From assembly GCA_016218025.1 (NCBI GenBank), contig JACRFD010000070.1, forward strand, positions 66,745 to 130,744: DNA of 64,000 nt, written 5' to 3'. The translations under genes and the position numbers were made by a program. Shown here one piece after another: positions 17,718 to 26,679 of this stretch (position 1 is the stretch's first letter; the number at the start of each line of letters is the position of its first letter). The stretch comes from Ignavibacteriales bacterium (lineage in GTDB: Bacteria > Bacteroidota > Ignavibacteria > UBA10030 > SZUA-254). The notes beneath the pieces were generated by a model that was not told the DNA's origin, searched no databases, and saw only the letters and a list, made by a program, of their open reading frames with translations.

Positions 17718-18248
17718 TTATTCAGAATCGTATTTAAGAAGTGAATCAATCTGATATTTAGAAAGTTTTTCTCTGCCATTTAGGAAAGACAATTCAATTA
17801 AAAAAGCCAGTCCGATTATATTTCCTCCCAACTTTTCAACCAACCGGCAGGCAGCATTCATTGTCCCTCCCGTTGCAAGAAGGTCATCAACGATAATAAT
17901 ATTTTCACCCTGACTAATTGAATCGAGATGAATCTCCAATTTATCCTTCCCATATTCGAGATCATATTCTTCTGAAATTGTTTTGGAAGGAAGTTTTTTA
18001 GGTTTCCTAACAGGAACAAATCCAGCACCAAGTTTGTAAGCAAGTACGCTTCCAAAAATAAATCCGCGCGATTCAACGCTCACTACTTTATCGATTTTAA
18101 TTGATTTATATTTTTCGTAGAAAAGATCAATCGAATTCTGAAAAGCATTTTTATCTTTCAATAATGTTGTGATATCTCTAAATACAATTCCCTTTTTAGG
18201 GAAATCAGGAATGTTTCTGATTGTTGCACGCAGATCGTCGGTTACCAT
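17718..18248 (-). CDS. apt: Adenine phosphoribosyltransferase
   Basis: A 176-residue salvage enzyme converting adenine and PRPP to AMP in the cytoplasm. The PRPP-binding motif is IIIVDDLLATGGTM, and FPKKGIVFRDITTLL and VESRGFIFG are conserved Apt segments. The length is normal. It overlaps the upstream enoyl-CoA hydratase gene by 7 bp (ATGGTAA), indicating translational coupling. Confidence 0.95.
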   Translation of the reverse strand: MVTDDLRATIRNIPDFPKKGIVFRDITTLLKDKNAFQNSIDLFYEKYKSIKIDKVVSVESRGFIFGSVLAYKLGAGFVPVRKPKKLPSKTISEEYDLEYGKDKLEIHLDSISQGENIIIVDDLLATGGTMNAACRLVEKLGGNIIGLAFLIELSFLNGREKLSKYQIDSLLKYDSE

Positions 18249-19024
18249 TTGATTTTTTCCTTATCTAAAAAAGAATTTAGCCCCCGTTTAAAATCATCGG
18301 TCTTCCTTATGAGTGCATTGAGGTTGGCAGCATATTCCATTACGTTTTTTTCATCCATCTCCTGAAATCGTGAGAAGAGGTCTTTTGTGAGATTAAGCGA
18401 AGATGCAGATGTATTTTGAATCAAACTATTCGTAAAATCAAAACAACGTTCAAGCAAACTATGATCATCATAGATTTCAGTTATAAGACCTTTTTTAAAA
18501 GCTGTTTCTGAATCGTAAATATCGCCTCGGAGAATCGTTTCCTTTGCAGACCCTTCACCCATTCGTTTAACAAGATAAACTAGAATGATCGCCGGCAGAA
18601 AACCGATTCGCACCTCAGGGACACCAATTTTTGCTTTATCTTTACCTGCAAAAATAAAATCACAAGCTATCGCAAGTCCGCACCCCCCACCCAATGCGGC
18701 TCCGTTTACAACAGCAATAGTCGGTTTCTTAACAGCATGAAGTGTTTGATACATTCGCATCAAATTTTTTGCATCCTCTAAATTCTCTTCATGAGTTTTT
18801 TCAGAATATTTTTTTAGATACTCCAGATCCATTCCAGAGCAAAATGAATTTCCTGCACCGGTGATTAAGAGGGCACGAACCATCGGATTTCGATTAGCTG
18901 AAGTGAATGCATCCAACAATTCTTTTATCATTAGATCATCTAAAGCATTCCTTCGTTCGGGTTTATTTAGAGTTATTAGAGCAACTCTATCTTCAATCTC
19001 AAATTTTATCGAGGTGTAATTCAT
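18242..19024 (-). CDS. Enoyl-CoA hydratase/isomerase family protein
   Basis: A 260-residue crotonase-fold protein. The ATG at 19024 is used; the longer frame begins at a TTG with no better ribosome site. The oxyanion-hole regions are GNSFCSGMDLEYL and NGAALGGGCGLAIACDF. At the catalytic positions the sequence reads GVPEVRIGFLPA: the Glu of PEV is retained, and the second hydratase Glu is less clear. This resembles methylglutaconyl-CoA-hydratase-like or isomerase-like members. The exact substrate is unknown; a role in fatty acid or leucine breakdown is possible. It is coupled to apt. Confidence 0.8.
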   Translation of the reverse strand: MNYTSIKFEIEDRVALITLNKPERRNALDDLMIKELLDAFTSANRNPMVRALLITGAGNSFCSGMDLEYLKKYSEKTHEENLEDAKNLMRMYQTLHAVKKPTIAVVNGAALGGGCGLAIACDFIFAGKDKAKIGVPEVRIGFLPAIILVYLVKRMGEGSAKETILRGDIYDSETAFKKGLITEIYDDHSLLERCFDFTNSLIQNTSASSLNLTKDLFSRFQEMDEKNVMEYAANLNALIRKTDDFKRGLNSFLDKEKIKW

Positions 19025-19070
19025 GGAGCACAAATTAAGAAACTTCTGAATCAATCTCAAATTTCACAAA

Positions 19071-19097
19071 TAAAAAACCCGGACTTGTAAGCCCGGG
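19071..19097 (-). terminator. Intrinsic terminator of lrp-glnA
   Basis: The 9-base arms (19078-19086 and 19089-19097) pair with one A-C mismatch around a 2-base loop. On the minus strand they are followed by TTTTTTATTT. It lies 25 bp after the glnA stop. Confidence 0.82.
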
Positions 19098-19121
19098 CTG
19101 ATTGAGTTGCGAAAATTCCAA

Positions 19122-20486
19122 TTAGTACTTTTCGAGGTATTGATCGATTTCCCATTGAGTGACTTGCAATCTGTAATCGTCCCATTCGCTTTGTTTAAGT
19201 ACCTTAAATTTTTCATAAGCAAATTCGCCTAAAGCATCTTTTATTACTTGATTTTTATCCAAATGCTGCATTGCTTCCATTATGTTTTGCGGTAATATAT
19301 CGATTTTTCGTTTCTTTGCCTCATCAACAGAAAAATCATAAATATTTTCTTCGATTGGTTTTGGTGGAAGAGTTTTCTTTTCAATCCCGTCTAAACCAGC
19401 GGCTAACATAATTGCAAACGCAAGATACGGATTTGCTGCCGGGTCGGGACATCGTAACTCAGCCCTGACTGATTTTTCTCTGCCGGGAGTATAAAGCGGA
19501 ATTCTTATGAGGGCAGAACGATTTCGTTGTCCCCATGCGATATAAACCGGTGCTTCATATCCAACCACAAGTCTTTTGTATGAATTTATTGTTGGATTAA
19601 GAATTGCATTCATCGCTTTTATATGATCGAGTTGGCCCTTAATAAAATATTTTGCAATGTCAGATAAGTGATAATCATCTTTTGGATCAAAGAATAAATT
19701 TTTACCTTGTGCATTAAATAGACTTTGATGGACATGCATTCCTGAGCCATTAATTCCCCGAATCGGTTTGGGCATAAATGTAGCATGAAGAGAATGATGT
19801 GCAGCAACCCATTTTAATGTAAATTTTAATGTAACTGCCTGGTCGGCAATGGTAAGTGCATCAGCATATCTGAAATCTATTTCATGCTGGCCAATTGCCA
19901 CTTCGTGATGAAGGGCTTCTACATCGATGCCAAATCCATGTAGAGCATCAGTCATTTCTTGCCTGATTTCCATTGCCAAATCAGAAGTTTGATCGAAGTA
20001 CCCTGCATTATCATGCGGTAATGGCAGGAGCTTGTCATTTTCTTTTCTGAAAAGGAAGAATTCTAATTCAGGTCCAACGTTGTATGTGTATCCTAATTTT
20101 TTTGCTCGTTCCAATTGCTTTTTCAAAATATACCTCGGATCTCCTTCAAAGTGTGATCCGTCAGGCATGAATACGTCGCACATAAATCTTGCCACAACTG
20201 CTTGCGATGAATTTCGTTTTGTCCACGGTATTACTGCGTAGGTAGCAGGGTCAAGCTTTAAATACATATCGCTTTCATAAATTCTCGTGAATCCTTCAAT
20301 TGATGAACCATCAAACCAGATGCCATCACGCAAAGCAGCTTCCAATTTCGAGATTGGAATTGTAACACCTTTAAGATGTCCATTCAAATCTGTGAATTGT
20401 AGATGAATGAACTGCACTTTATCGGCTTTAACTCTTTTCACAATATCATCTATATGCCGGTCGTCTTTATCTTTAATTTTCGCCAT
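19122..20486 (-). CDS. glnA: Glutamine synthetase type I (GSI-alpha-like)
   Basis: A 454-residue enzyme that makes glutamine from glutamate, ammonia and ATP. The ATG at 20486 is preferred because AAGGA lies 6 bases before it; another ATG 15 bases upstream overlaps the lrp stop. Family signatures present are FDGSSIEGF, the ATP-binding NGSGMHVHQS region, and the glutamate/metal residues in GPELEFF, HEVAIGQHEIDF and NRSALIRIP. The length fits GSI-alpha (about 440), and no adenylylation Tyr (NLYDLP) is present (NIYDFSVDE), so control by adenylylation is unlikely. Its promoter-proximal partner is an Lrp-type regulator, suggesting local transcriptional control. Confidence 0.95.
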   Translation of the reverse strand: MAKIKDKDDRHIDDIVKRVKADKVQFIHLQFTDLNGHLKGVTIPISKLEAALRDGIWFDGSSIEGFTRIYESDMYLKLDPATYAVIPWTKRNSSQAVVARFMCDVFMPDGSHFEGDPRYILKKQLERAKKLGYTYNVGPELEFFLFRKENDKLLPLPHDNAGYFDQTSDLAMEIRQEMTDALHGFGIDVEALHHEVAIGQHEIDFRYADALTIADQAVTLKFTLKWVAAHHSLHATFMPKPIRGINGSGMHVHQSLFNAQGKNLFFDPKDDYHLSDIAKYFIKGQLDHIKAMNAILNPTINSYKRLVVGYEAPVYIAWGQRNRSALIRIPLYTPGREKSVRAELRCPDPAANPYLAFAIMLAAGLDGIEKKTLPPKPIEENIYDFSVDEAKKRKIDILPQNIMEAMQHLDKNQVIKDALGEFAYEKFKVLKQSEWDDYRLQVTQWEIDQYLEKY

Positions 20487-20497
20487 CGTATTTCCTT

Positions 20498-20956
20498 TCA
20501 TTTATGTATTGTCAGATTTAATTTTAATGTTTCTTTAGTGGTTGAAAGCACTATACTCGTTTTCGTTCCTGTAACACCGACCCAGGATTGAATCCTGGAT
20601 AATAGTCTTTCCAACGAGGTAGTATTTTCAGTTCGTATTTTTAGAAGATGAGAGCCCGTACCTGTTACAGCATGACATTCGAGTATTTCATCATTCTCAT
20701 TGGTATGTTGAATAAAAGATGAATAATGTTTTGATGAATCAACTTGAACAGTTATAAACGCAGTAATATCTTTACCTATCTTCTTGGGATTTAAATGAGC
20801 AGTATAGTTCAATATATAACCATTCTCTTCAAGCTTCCGTAATCTTTCACTTACAGAGGGGACCGATAACCCGACTTGTTCAGCGATTTCATTCCTGCGT
20901 GTTCTTCCATGCTTCTGCAACTGATTTAATATCTTTATATCTACTTCATCCAACAT
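20498..20956 (-). CDS. Lrp/AsnC-family transcriptional regulator
   Basis: A 152-residue regulator. Residues 1-60 form the winged helix-turn-helix (DIKILNQLQKHGRTRRNEIAEQVGLS, then VSERLRKLEENGYI). Residues 65-145 form the ligand-sensing RAM domain (ITAFITVQV...HAVTGTGSHLLKI). Members bind amino acids and form octamers on DNA with repeated, phased sites. It is the first gene of lrp-glnA, so glutamine or a related amino acid is a plausible effector. Two palindromes about 30 bp apart lie directly upstream, consistent with self-regulation. The effector is inferred from context only. Confidence 0.9.
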   Translation of the reverse strand: MLDEVDIKILNQLQKHGRTRRNEIAEQVGLSVPSVSERLRKLEENGYILNYTAHLNPKKIGKDITAFITVQVDSSKHYSSFIQHTNENDEILECHAVTGTGSHLLKIRTENTTSLERLLSRIQSWVGVTGTKTSIVLSTTKETLKLNLTIHK

Positions 20957-20984
20957 TATTATGTTCTTATAATATTCGTAATAT

Positions 20985-21030
20985 CCTAATTTATTTAGGT
21001 ATTTATAATTTATACCTAATATAATAAGGT
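20985..21030 (-). promoter_or_regulatory. Putative Lrp operator pair upstream of lrp-glnA
   Basis: A perfect palindrome with 5-bp arms, CCTAA-ttat-type core-TTAGG (20985-20999), and an imperfect one (ACCTAATATAATAAGGT, 21014-21030) share the ACCTAA/TTAGGT half-site. Their centres are 30 bp apart, about three helical turns, placing both on one DNA face. A TTGTCA at 21038-21043 (minus strand) could be a -35 box overlapped by these sites. This is inferred from sequence symmetry and position. Confidence 0.45.
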
Positions 21031-21166
21031 TTTATTTTGACAATAGCAAATGTCATATTTATGATTTATTGTGAGGACTTGTTAATTGATTAATGTTTTC
21101 AGGAATACAAAATGGTACTTTAGTTATTTTTGGAATAATCTATACCATATTCTGATTGAAGATAAT

Positions 21167-21820
21167 TTATTTAGTCAGGCTTTTTAATTTTTTTATTGCA
21201 TTAGGAATGTTCTTCTTTGAGAATATTGAATACCCCGTAACTGAAATTGTTGCACCTGCTTCATAGATTTTTTTAATATTTGTTTCATCAACGCCTCCGT
21301 CTACTTGCAGTTCAATCTTGTTCCCGGAAGATTCAATCATCAACGCAATTTCTTGGATTTTTCTTATCATAGTCGGAATAAATGTTTGTCCACCAAATCC
21401 AGGATTTACAGTCATTACCAGAACCAAATCAACAAATGGTAAAATCTCCCGCAGTGAAATCGCGGGTGTTGAGGGATTGATTGAAACACCTGCTTTCATT
21501 CCCAGCTTTTTGATTTGTGAAACCGTCCGATGTAAATGAGTGGTTGCCTCTAAATGAACAGTTAAATTATCAACACCGGAATTTTTAAAATCTTCGATGT
21601 ACCGCTCTGGCTTTTGGATCATCAAATGTGCGTCGAGTGGAAGGCGGGTTATTTTTCTGAGCGATTTTATTACGATCGGTCCAAAAGTTATGTTAGGCAC
21701 AAAATTTCCATCCATTACATCCAGATGAATCCAATCTGCTCCTCCCTTTTCCAATAACTTAATATCTTTTCCGAGGTTTGAAAAATTAGCCGACAGAATT
21801 GAAGGAGCAATTTTAATCAT
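21167..21820 (-). CDS. rpe: Ribulose-phosphate 3-epimerase
   Basis: A 217-residue TIM-barrel enzyme interconverting ribulose 5-phosphate and xylulose 5-phosphate. Hallmarks are IAPSILSANF at the N-terminus, the metal/catalytic HLDVMDGNFVPN, DAHLMIQKPERY, MTVNPGFGGQ and LQVDGGVDETN. The length is normal. It follows the PASTA-protein gene by 12 bp, a pairing that suggests a shared transcript. Confidence 0.95.
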   Translation of the reverse strand: MIKIAPSILSANFSNLGKDIKLLEKGGADWIHLDVMDGNFVPNITFGPIVIKSLRKITRLPLDAHLMIQKPERYIEDFKNSGVDNLTVHLEATTHLHRTVSQIKKLGMKAGVSINPSTPAISLREILPFVDLVLVMTVNPGFGGQTFIPTMIRKIQEIALMIESSGNKIELQVDGGVDETNIKKIYEAGATISVTGYSIFSKKNIPNAIKKLKSLTK

Positions 21821-21832
21821 AGAACTACCTTT

Positions 21833-22654
21833 TTAATTTTCTCTGAATGATTCTTTTTTCTCACCACTTTGAATTACTATCAAATCTACTTTTTTGTTGG
21901 GTAACGATTTTTCACCCAATCGTGGATACTGATCAACAACAGTATTTGGTAACAAATCGTTCGATGGTATATATGTTATATTCCCTATTATAAGTCCAAT
22001 TGATTGAAGAATTCTTTCTGCTTCGCTTAATTGTTTACCTGTAACATCAGGAACCTGAACAGAACCATCATCAACCCCTTGGCTTACAATACATGAGATT
22101 GAAATATCCCGTTTAACTTTAACACCGGGATTAGTTTTTTGTGAAATGATTGTACCAGAAGGAAACTCTTCTGAATATTGGTAATCAAGCGAGCCTAATT
22201 TCAGCCCTTCCCTCTCCAACTGAAATTGTGCATCTCGAATAGTTCTTCCTTTTATGTTTGGAACGGTGACTGTAATTTCACCGGCACTCACTACCATATA
22301 TATCCTTCTGCCGGTTTTCACAGTCATTCCTTCACTGGGATTTTGTGAAATCACTATATCCGCAGGTTTATCTCTATCAAGTCTGACATCACCTTTCTTA
22401 GGTTCAAATCCGAGAGAATCCAACATTCGTACCGCCTCATCGTATTTCATTCCAGCCACATTTGGAACAACAGATATACCTCCGCCTTCAACATACCAAT
22501 TCATTAAGAGATCGTTAAAGAGGAAAAATAAAATCAAAATCACACCAAGTATTAAAAAAAGTTTCTTGGCTAGAGATGATTTTATTAATTTTTTTGTATT
22601 TTTTGAGAGCTTCATTCTATTTGTTTTCAAAAAAATATAGGAAATACTTTTCAT
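21833..22654 (-). CDS. Membrane-anchored PASTA-domain protein
   Basis: A 273-residue protein. A Lys-rich cytoplasmic N-terminus is followed by one membrane segment (about residues 32-52) and three PASTA domains outside (about 60-125, 126-195 and 196-265). Each begins with a VPNV/VPDV-type strand and contains the DA-x-x-x-L-x-x-x-G helix. PASTA units bind peptidoglycan or muropeptides in Ser/Thr kinases and penicillin-binding proteins, but neither catalytic domain is present. The start could also be an ATG 39 bases downstream; no ribosome site decides. A cell-wall sensing or scaffolding role is inferred. Confidence 0.8.
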   Translation of the reverse strand: MKSISYIFLKTNRMKLSKNTKKLIKSSLAKKLFLILGVILILFFLFNDLLMNWYVEGGGISVVPNVAGMKYDEAVRMLDSLGFEPKKGDVRLDRDKPADIVISQNPSEGMTVKTGRRIYMVVSAGEITVTVPNIKGRTIRDAQFQLEREGLKLGSLDYQYSEEFPSGTIISQKTNPGVKVKRDISISCIVSQGVDDGSVQVPDVTGKQLSEAERILQSIGLIIGNITYIPSNDLLPNTVVDQYPRLGEKSLPNKKVDLIVIQSGEKKESFREN

Positions 22655-22724
22655 ATCTTCAAATCTTGATTATCATCATCATTTTTTCTATATTTTCCCT
22701 ACTTTCATTTTAAAAAGGATTCAA

Positions 22725-23120
22725 TTGAGATATAAATTACTCGTTCAGAAAGCAGTTGCAACTCAGAAAAATTCTTATGCTCCCTATTCAAAACTCAAAG
22801 TCGGAGCTGCTCTGTTAACTACCACCGGAAAAATTTTCACCGGCTGCAATATCGAAAATAGCTCTTACAGTCTTACGATTTGTGCAGAACGTACTGCGAT
22901 TTTTAAAGCAATTTCAGAAGGTCATAAGAAATTTAAAGCAATTGCAGTTACGTCAGATAAACTCGATTTTATTCCTCCATGCGGAGCCTGCCGTCAGGTC
23001 TTGATGGATTTAGCAGGCGATATCGATGTAGTATTAGTAGATAAAAAAGGAAATCAAAAAATAACAAAATTAAGTTTTTTACTCCCCGATTCATTTAATA
23101 AATCAATTTTTAAACCTTAA
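22725..23120 (+). CDS. cdd: Cytidine deaminase
   Basis: A 131-residue enzyme deaminating cytidine and deoxycytidine to uridine forms. The zinc site is of the Cys-type: CAERTAIF supplies the first Cys and catalytic Glu, and PCGACRQVL gives the other two Cys. The gene begins with TTG; an AAGGA site five bases before it and the correct family N-terminus (RYKLLVQKAVATQKNSYAPYS) support this. It is the first gene of a plus-strand nucleoside salvage operon, divergent from the PASTA gene. Confidence 0.93.
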   Translation: MRYKLLVQKAVATQKNSYAPYSKLKVGAALLTTTGKIFTGCNIENSSYSLTICAERTAIFKAISEGHKKFKAIAVTSDKLDFIPPCGACRQVLMDLAGDIDVVLVDKKGNQKITKLSFLLPDSFNKSIFKP

Positions 23121-23130
23121 CTGAAATTAT

Positions 23131-23709
23131 ATGGATGTTGTCAATATACACAATATGCCGCAAAAAACAGGTTGGATTGAAGTTATTTGCGGTTGCATGT
23201 ACAGCGGAAAAACAGAAGAACTGATTCGCCGGCTGCGACGGGCACAAATAGCTAAACAAAATGTTATCATTTTCAAACCTAAAATAGATAACAGGTATAG
23301 TTCTAATCAGATCGTCTCACATAGTGAGCAATCTTTGCCTTCAATTGTTGTCGATAGTCCCTTAGAAATATTGGCGTTAGTAAAAGACGCTCAAGTGATT
23401 GGGATTGATGAGGCACAATTTTTTTCGAAAGAAATTATAGAAGTTTGTGAACAATTAGCCGATCAAGGCAAAAGAGTATTAGTGGCAGGTTTAGATCAAG
23501 ATTACCGTGGAAGACCATTTGAGCCGATACCACAACTTTTAGCTATTGCCGAGTACATTACAAAAACTTTAGCTATATGCGTGGTTTGTGGAAACCCTGC
23601 CGACAGAACTCAGCGTACTACCGAACAACATGAACTGGTGGTAGTTGGAGCACGAGGAGTCTACGAAGCCAGATGCAGAAAATGCTTTGTCCCTCCTTCT
23701 GAGGAATAG
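23131..23709 (+). CDS. tdk: Thymidine kinase
   Basis: A 192-residue type II thymidine kinase phosphorylating thymidine to dTMP. The P-loop is [11 protein letters not shown]. The Asp-Glu metal site is [10 protein letters not shown]. The lasso and zinc region carries [13 protein letters not shown] and a distal CRKC, giving the four structural zinc Cys. The start at 23131 is used; an ATG eight codons in is also possible. It follows cdd by 10 bp. Confidence 0.95.
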   Translation: MDVVNIHNMPQKTGWIEVICGCMYSGKTEELIRRLRRAQIAKQNVIIFKPKIDNRYSSNQIVSHSEQSLPSIVVDSPLEILALVKDAQVIGIDEAQFFSKEIIEVCEQLADQGKRVLVAGLDQDYRGRPFEPIPQLLAIAEYITKTLAICVVCGNPADRTQRTTEQHELVVVGARGVYEARCRKCFVPPSEE

Positions 23710-23725
23710 AAGAAAATTATGAACA

Positions 23726-23916
23726 GCGTTCAGAATGCTTACATTCACTTTATGAGGATTTGCAAATTTTTCATCAATCGCAATTCGATAGGTGGAATTA
23801 GTCCGATGGCTCCCGAACGTAGAAAAGATCTTGCATTACTCGGTTTACGAGCGGTATTAGGAGGCACATTATCTACTTTACTAACCGCCACAATTGCAGG
23901 TATTTTATTAGGATGA
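23726..23916 (+). pseudogene. Decayed C-terminal remnant of a NupC-type nucleoside transporter
   Basis: From about 23802 to the TGA at 23914-23916 the frame encodes [14 protein letters not shown] and [18 protein letters not shown], the conserved end of NupC/CNT nucleoside-proton symporters. Just upstream, in a different frame, [10 protein letters not shown] (23756-23785) is readable, which is the next conserved block of the same family. The join needs one base restored between 23786 and 23790. The family's Cys before GFANF is replaced by TGA at 23753-23755. About 350 N-terminal residues are absent. A 65-residue open frame from 23719 reads through but its first half is out of frame with the ancestral protein. 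The remnant lies between tdk and the PNP gene, which overlaps its end by 4 bp. Confidence 0.75.
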
Positions 23917-24737
23917 AAAATCAACAAGAATTAACTCTTGATGAGAAAATTAGTCAATCAATTAAGGTAATCAAGAGGTCTACCAAGCTCAAACCAAAGA
24001 TCGGAATAATTTTGGGTTCCGGACTCGGAGACTTTGCAGATTCTTTAGAGATGTGCGATTCAATTGATGCTCAAGCAATTCCATACTATCCGCACTCTTC
24101 TGTAATGGGACATAAAGGACGAATGATTTTTGGTAAGATTGGCAAAATTCAGGTCTTGGCTTTTCAGGGGCGCGTCCATTTTTATGAGACCGGCAATTTG
24201 GAGACAATCCTTTATCCAATCAGAGTAGCTCATGCCCTTGGTATTGAAAAATTAATTTTAACAAATGCTGCAGGTGGTGTGAATAAAGAATTTACACCCG
24301 GGGATTTAATGCTGATAGTAGATCAGATAAATTTAACTTTCGAGAATCCCTTAGCAGGAAATGTTGTTCCTTTGAGAAATCAACCGCTTTATGACACAGA
24401 ATTTCAAAATATCATAAAAAAAGTTGCAGAAAAAAATAATATAAAAATTCAAACTGGAGTTTATTGCGGACTTAAAGGTCCAAGCTATGAAACTGCTTCT
24501 GAAGTTAAGATGATCCGCCAATTAGGAGCAGATGCAGTTGGAATGTCAACCGTTAATGAAGCTTCTCTGGCATTTCATCTTGGAATGCGGATAGCCGGAT
24601 TTTCATGTATTACTAATCTCTCAACAGGAATATTGGATCAAAAACTTTCTCATGTCGAGGTCACTGAGGTTGCTAATAAGGTGAAACATACATTCAGCAA
24701 ACTAGTAACAGAAGTGATTTTAGCAATTGGAAACTAA
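23913..24737 (+). CDS. punA: Purine nucleoside phosphorylase
   Basis: A 274-residue trimeric-type enzyme that splits inosine and guanosine (and deoxy forms) with phosphate to base and (deoxy)ribose 1-phosphate. Signatures are ILGSGLGDF, the phosphate/His region [35 protein letters not shown] and the base-recognising CITNLSTG (Asn243 equivalent). It belongs to the low-molecular-mass trimer family rather than DeoD. The start overlaps the NupC remnant, and it is part of the cdd-tdk-punA salvage operon. Confidence 0.95.
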   Translation: MKNQQELTLDEKISQSIKVIKRSTKLKPKIGIILGSGLGDFADSLEMCDSIDAQAIPYYPHSSVMGHKGRMIFGKIGKIQVLAFQGRVHFYETGNLETILYPIRVAHALGIEKLILTNAAGGVNKEFTPGDLMLIVDQINLTFENPLAGNVVPLRNQPLYDTEFQNIIKKVAEKNNIKIQTGVYCGLKGPSYETASEVKMIRQLGADAVGMSTVNEASLAFHLGMRIAGFSCITNLSTGILDQKLSHVEVTEVANKVKHTFSKLVTEVILAIGN

Positions 24738-24767
24738 TAGGTTAAAAACAATCATAAATTTTATCAA

Positions 24768-26417
24768 ATGAATACTACAATCTGGATTGATATTAATGAC
24801 CTGCCTAAAATTGAAAACGTTTATTCTCAGTTGTTCAGAGATTATATAAACGATTTTTCAAAAGTAAATCGATATTTTCAGCACGATTTCAATTCACTGA
24901 ATACTCTGAATAATCTTGCAGAAAATATTCAGAAGCGATGTGTGCACCGGCAACTGTTAGTGGATGTATTAATGGATCAGAATAACCTATTCGGAGCAAG
25001 TCAGGCTACTTTCGATAACATTAAATCGCTTGGAGATAATAATACATTTGCAGTTGTTACTGGACAGCAGGTTGGATTGTTCACAGGTCCGCTTTATACG
25101 TTATACAAGACAATCACCGCCATAAAATTAGTTAAACGGTTGAACGATCTTTATCCGCAATACAAATTTGTTCCAGTTTTCTGGCTTGAAGGTGAAGATC
25201 ACGATTTTGAAGAAGTCAACCATATTAATCTCATAAACAATGAACAACTGATAAGCAAAATTGAATATACTCCCTCCTCCAAAATAGGTAATAAAAATTC
25301 AGGTCCGGCTGGTGAGATATTAATAGAAAATAATATCAATGAATTCTTTCAATCCATTCGCAACATTATATCGAACACGGAATTTAAAGCCCCGATGATA
25401 GAGATGTTGATGAAATGCTATTCTGAACAAACTTCTTTCAATCAAGCATTCGCATCATTGATGAACAAATTTTTCGGTGAAGATGGCTTGGTATTCATCT
25501 CCTCTTATAATAAAGATTTTAAAAAACTTCTCTCCCCAATTTTCCAAAAGGAAATAACAGAATATCCAAAAGTATCTCAGTTGATCATTGAGCAAAGTGC
25601 TGAGCTTGAAGAGCGATACCATGCGCAGATAAAAACAAAAGCCCTTAACCTATTTTATTTTTACAAGCACGGCAGATATTTCATTGAACCAAGAGAGAAT
25701 GATTTTAGTTTAAGGGGAACTCGACATTTTATCTCCAAAGAAGATATGCAAAAAATAGCTGTAGAATACCCTGAACTGCTAAGTCCGAATGTTGCGTTAA
25801 GACCAATCTGTCAGGATTTGATTCTTCCAACGTTTGCTTATGTCGCAGGTCCATCTGAAATTGCATACTTTGCTCAATTGAAAAAAGTTTATAACTATTT
25901 TGATATCCAGATGCCGGTAATTTATCCGAGATCGAGTGCTACAATAATTGAAGAAAAATTCGAAAGGATAATGGAAAAATACCAGATAGGACTGTTAGAT
26001 TTTTTTGGCAATCCTTCAAAAATAAATACAACTGTGATTGATTTCATCTCAGAAGTTAAAATAGATGAAATGTTCAAAGAGGCATCTGAGAAGTTAAATA
26101 ATCTTACAAGTGAAATGAAATTCGGTTTAAATTATATCGACCCGACATTGTTAGGCGCATTAGAAACCATGAAAGAAAAGATTGAACAGCAGATGGAATT
26201 ATTGCGGGGAAAAATTTCAGAGGCTCAGCAGAGAAAGCATGAAACTGCTCTACGGCAAGTGAGTAAGGTTATCAATAATATCTTTCCGAATCAGAATTTT
26301 CAGGAGAGGGAGCTGAATATTATCTATTTCTTGAATAAGCATGGCTCAGATTTTGTAACAGCATTAAAGAATGAACTCGCCATCGGTAAATTCAAACATC
26401 AAATTATTAAAGTCTAA
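24768..26417 (+). CDS. bshC: Bacillithiol biosynthesis cysteine-adding enzyme BshC
   Basis: A 549-residue protein of the BshC family, which joins cysteine to GlcN-malate to complete bacillithiol, the low-molecular-weight thiol of Firmicutes and many Bacteroidota-related bacteria. Recognisable family blocks are VVTGQQVGLFTGPLYT, FVPVFWLEGEDHDFEE and AYVAGPSEIAYFAQL. The C-terminal coiled coil lies at about residues 440-500. BshA and BshB are not in the window. It follows punA by 30 bp and may share its transcript. Length and order of blocks match the family. Confidence 0.93.
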   Translation: MNTTIWIDINDLPKIENVYSQLFRDYINDFSKVNRYFQHDFNSLNTLNNLAENIQKRCVHRQLLVDVLMDQNNLFGASQATFDNIKSLGDNNTFAVVTGQQVGLFTGPLYTLYKTITAIKLVKRLNDLYPQYKFVPVFWLEGEDHDFEEVNHINLINNEQLISKIEYTPSSKIGNKNSGPAGEILIENNINEFFQSIRNIISNTEFKAPMIEMLMKCYSEQTSFNQAFASLMNKFFGEDGLVFISSYNKDFKKLLSPIFQKEITEYPKVSQLIIEQSAELEERYHAQIKTKALNLFYFYKHGRYFIEPRENDFSLRGTRHFISKEDMQKIAVEYPELLSPNVALRPICQDLILPTFAYVAGPSEIAYFAQLKKVYNYFDIQMPVIYPRSSATIIEEKFERIMEKYQIGLLDFFGNPSKINTTVIDFISEVKIDEMFKEASEKLNNLTSEMKFGLNYIDPTLLGALETMKEKIEQQMELLRGKISEAQQRKHETALRQVSKVINNIFPNQNFQERELNIIYFLNKHGSDFVTALKNELAIGKFKHQIIKV

Positions 26418-26679
26418 TTAAACCTCCGGTTTCTAACCTGTTTTGCTTATAGCTTTTATATCAGGTCTATCAATAAAAAATCCCGTGAGATATTACGCTG
26501 AGAGGGAGTTCAGCGAATGGATCACTTCGTGACTACTCCCGACCTAACCCTCGGCAATAAAAGATTGACAACTCTAATTTTTATAAATGGTACTGGTTCG
26601 TCTCTACATTTAAATTAAGTTTTATTATATAAAAATAATTAGTATTATTAAGTAAATTAAATTTAAAGGAATCTTGCAG
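26418..26679. repeat. Repeat-bearing spacer before the toxin-antitoxin module
   Basis: This spacer holds the first copies of two repeats found again near 27600-27740 in the same order: a 16-base unit at 26420-26435 (again at 27584-27599) and a 36-base unit at 26453-26488 (again at 27706-27741). Both first copies lack the second arm of the hairpin that the later copies have. The rest is AT-rich and probably carries the module's promoter. Confidence 0.8.

Noticed and set aside
23719..23916. 65-residue small membrane protein gene
   Set aside because: Its first half is out of frame with the conserved NupC block readable in another frame, so it is a chance frame over a pseudogene.
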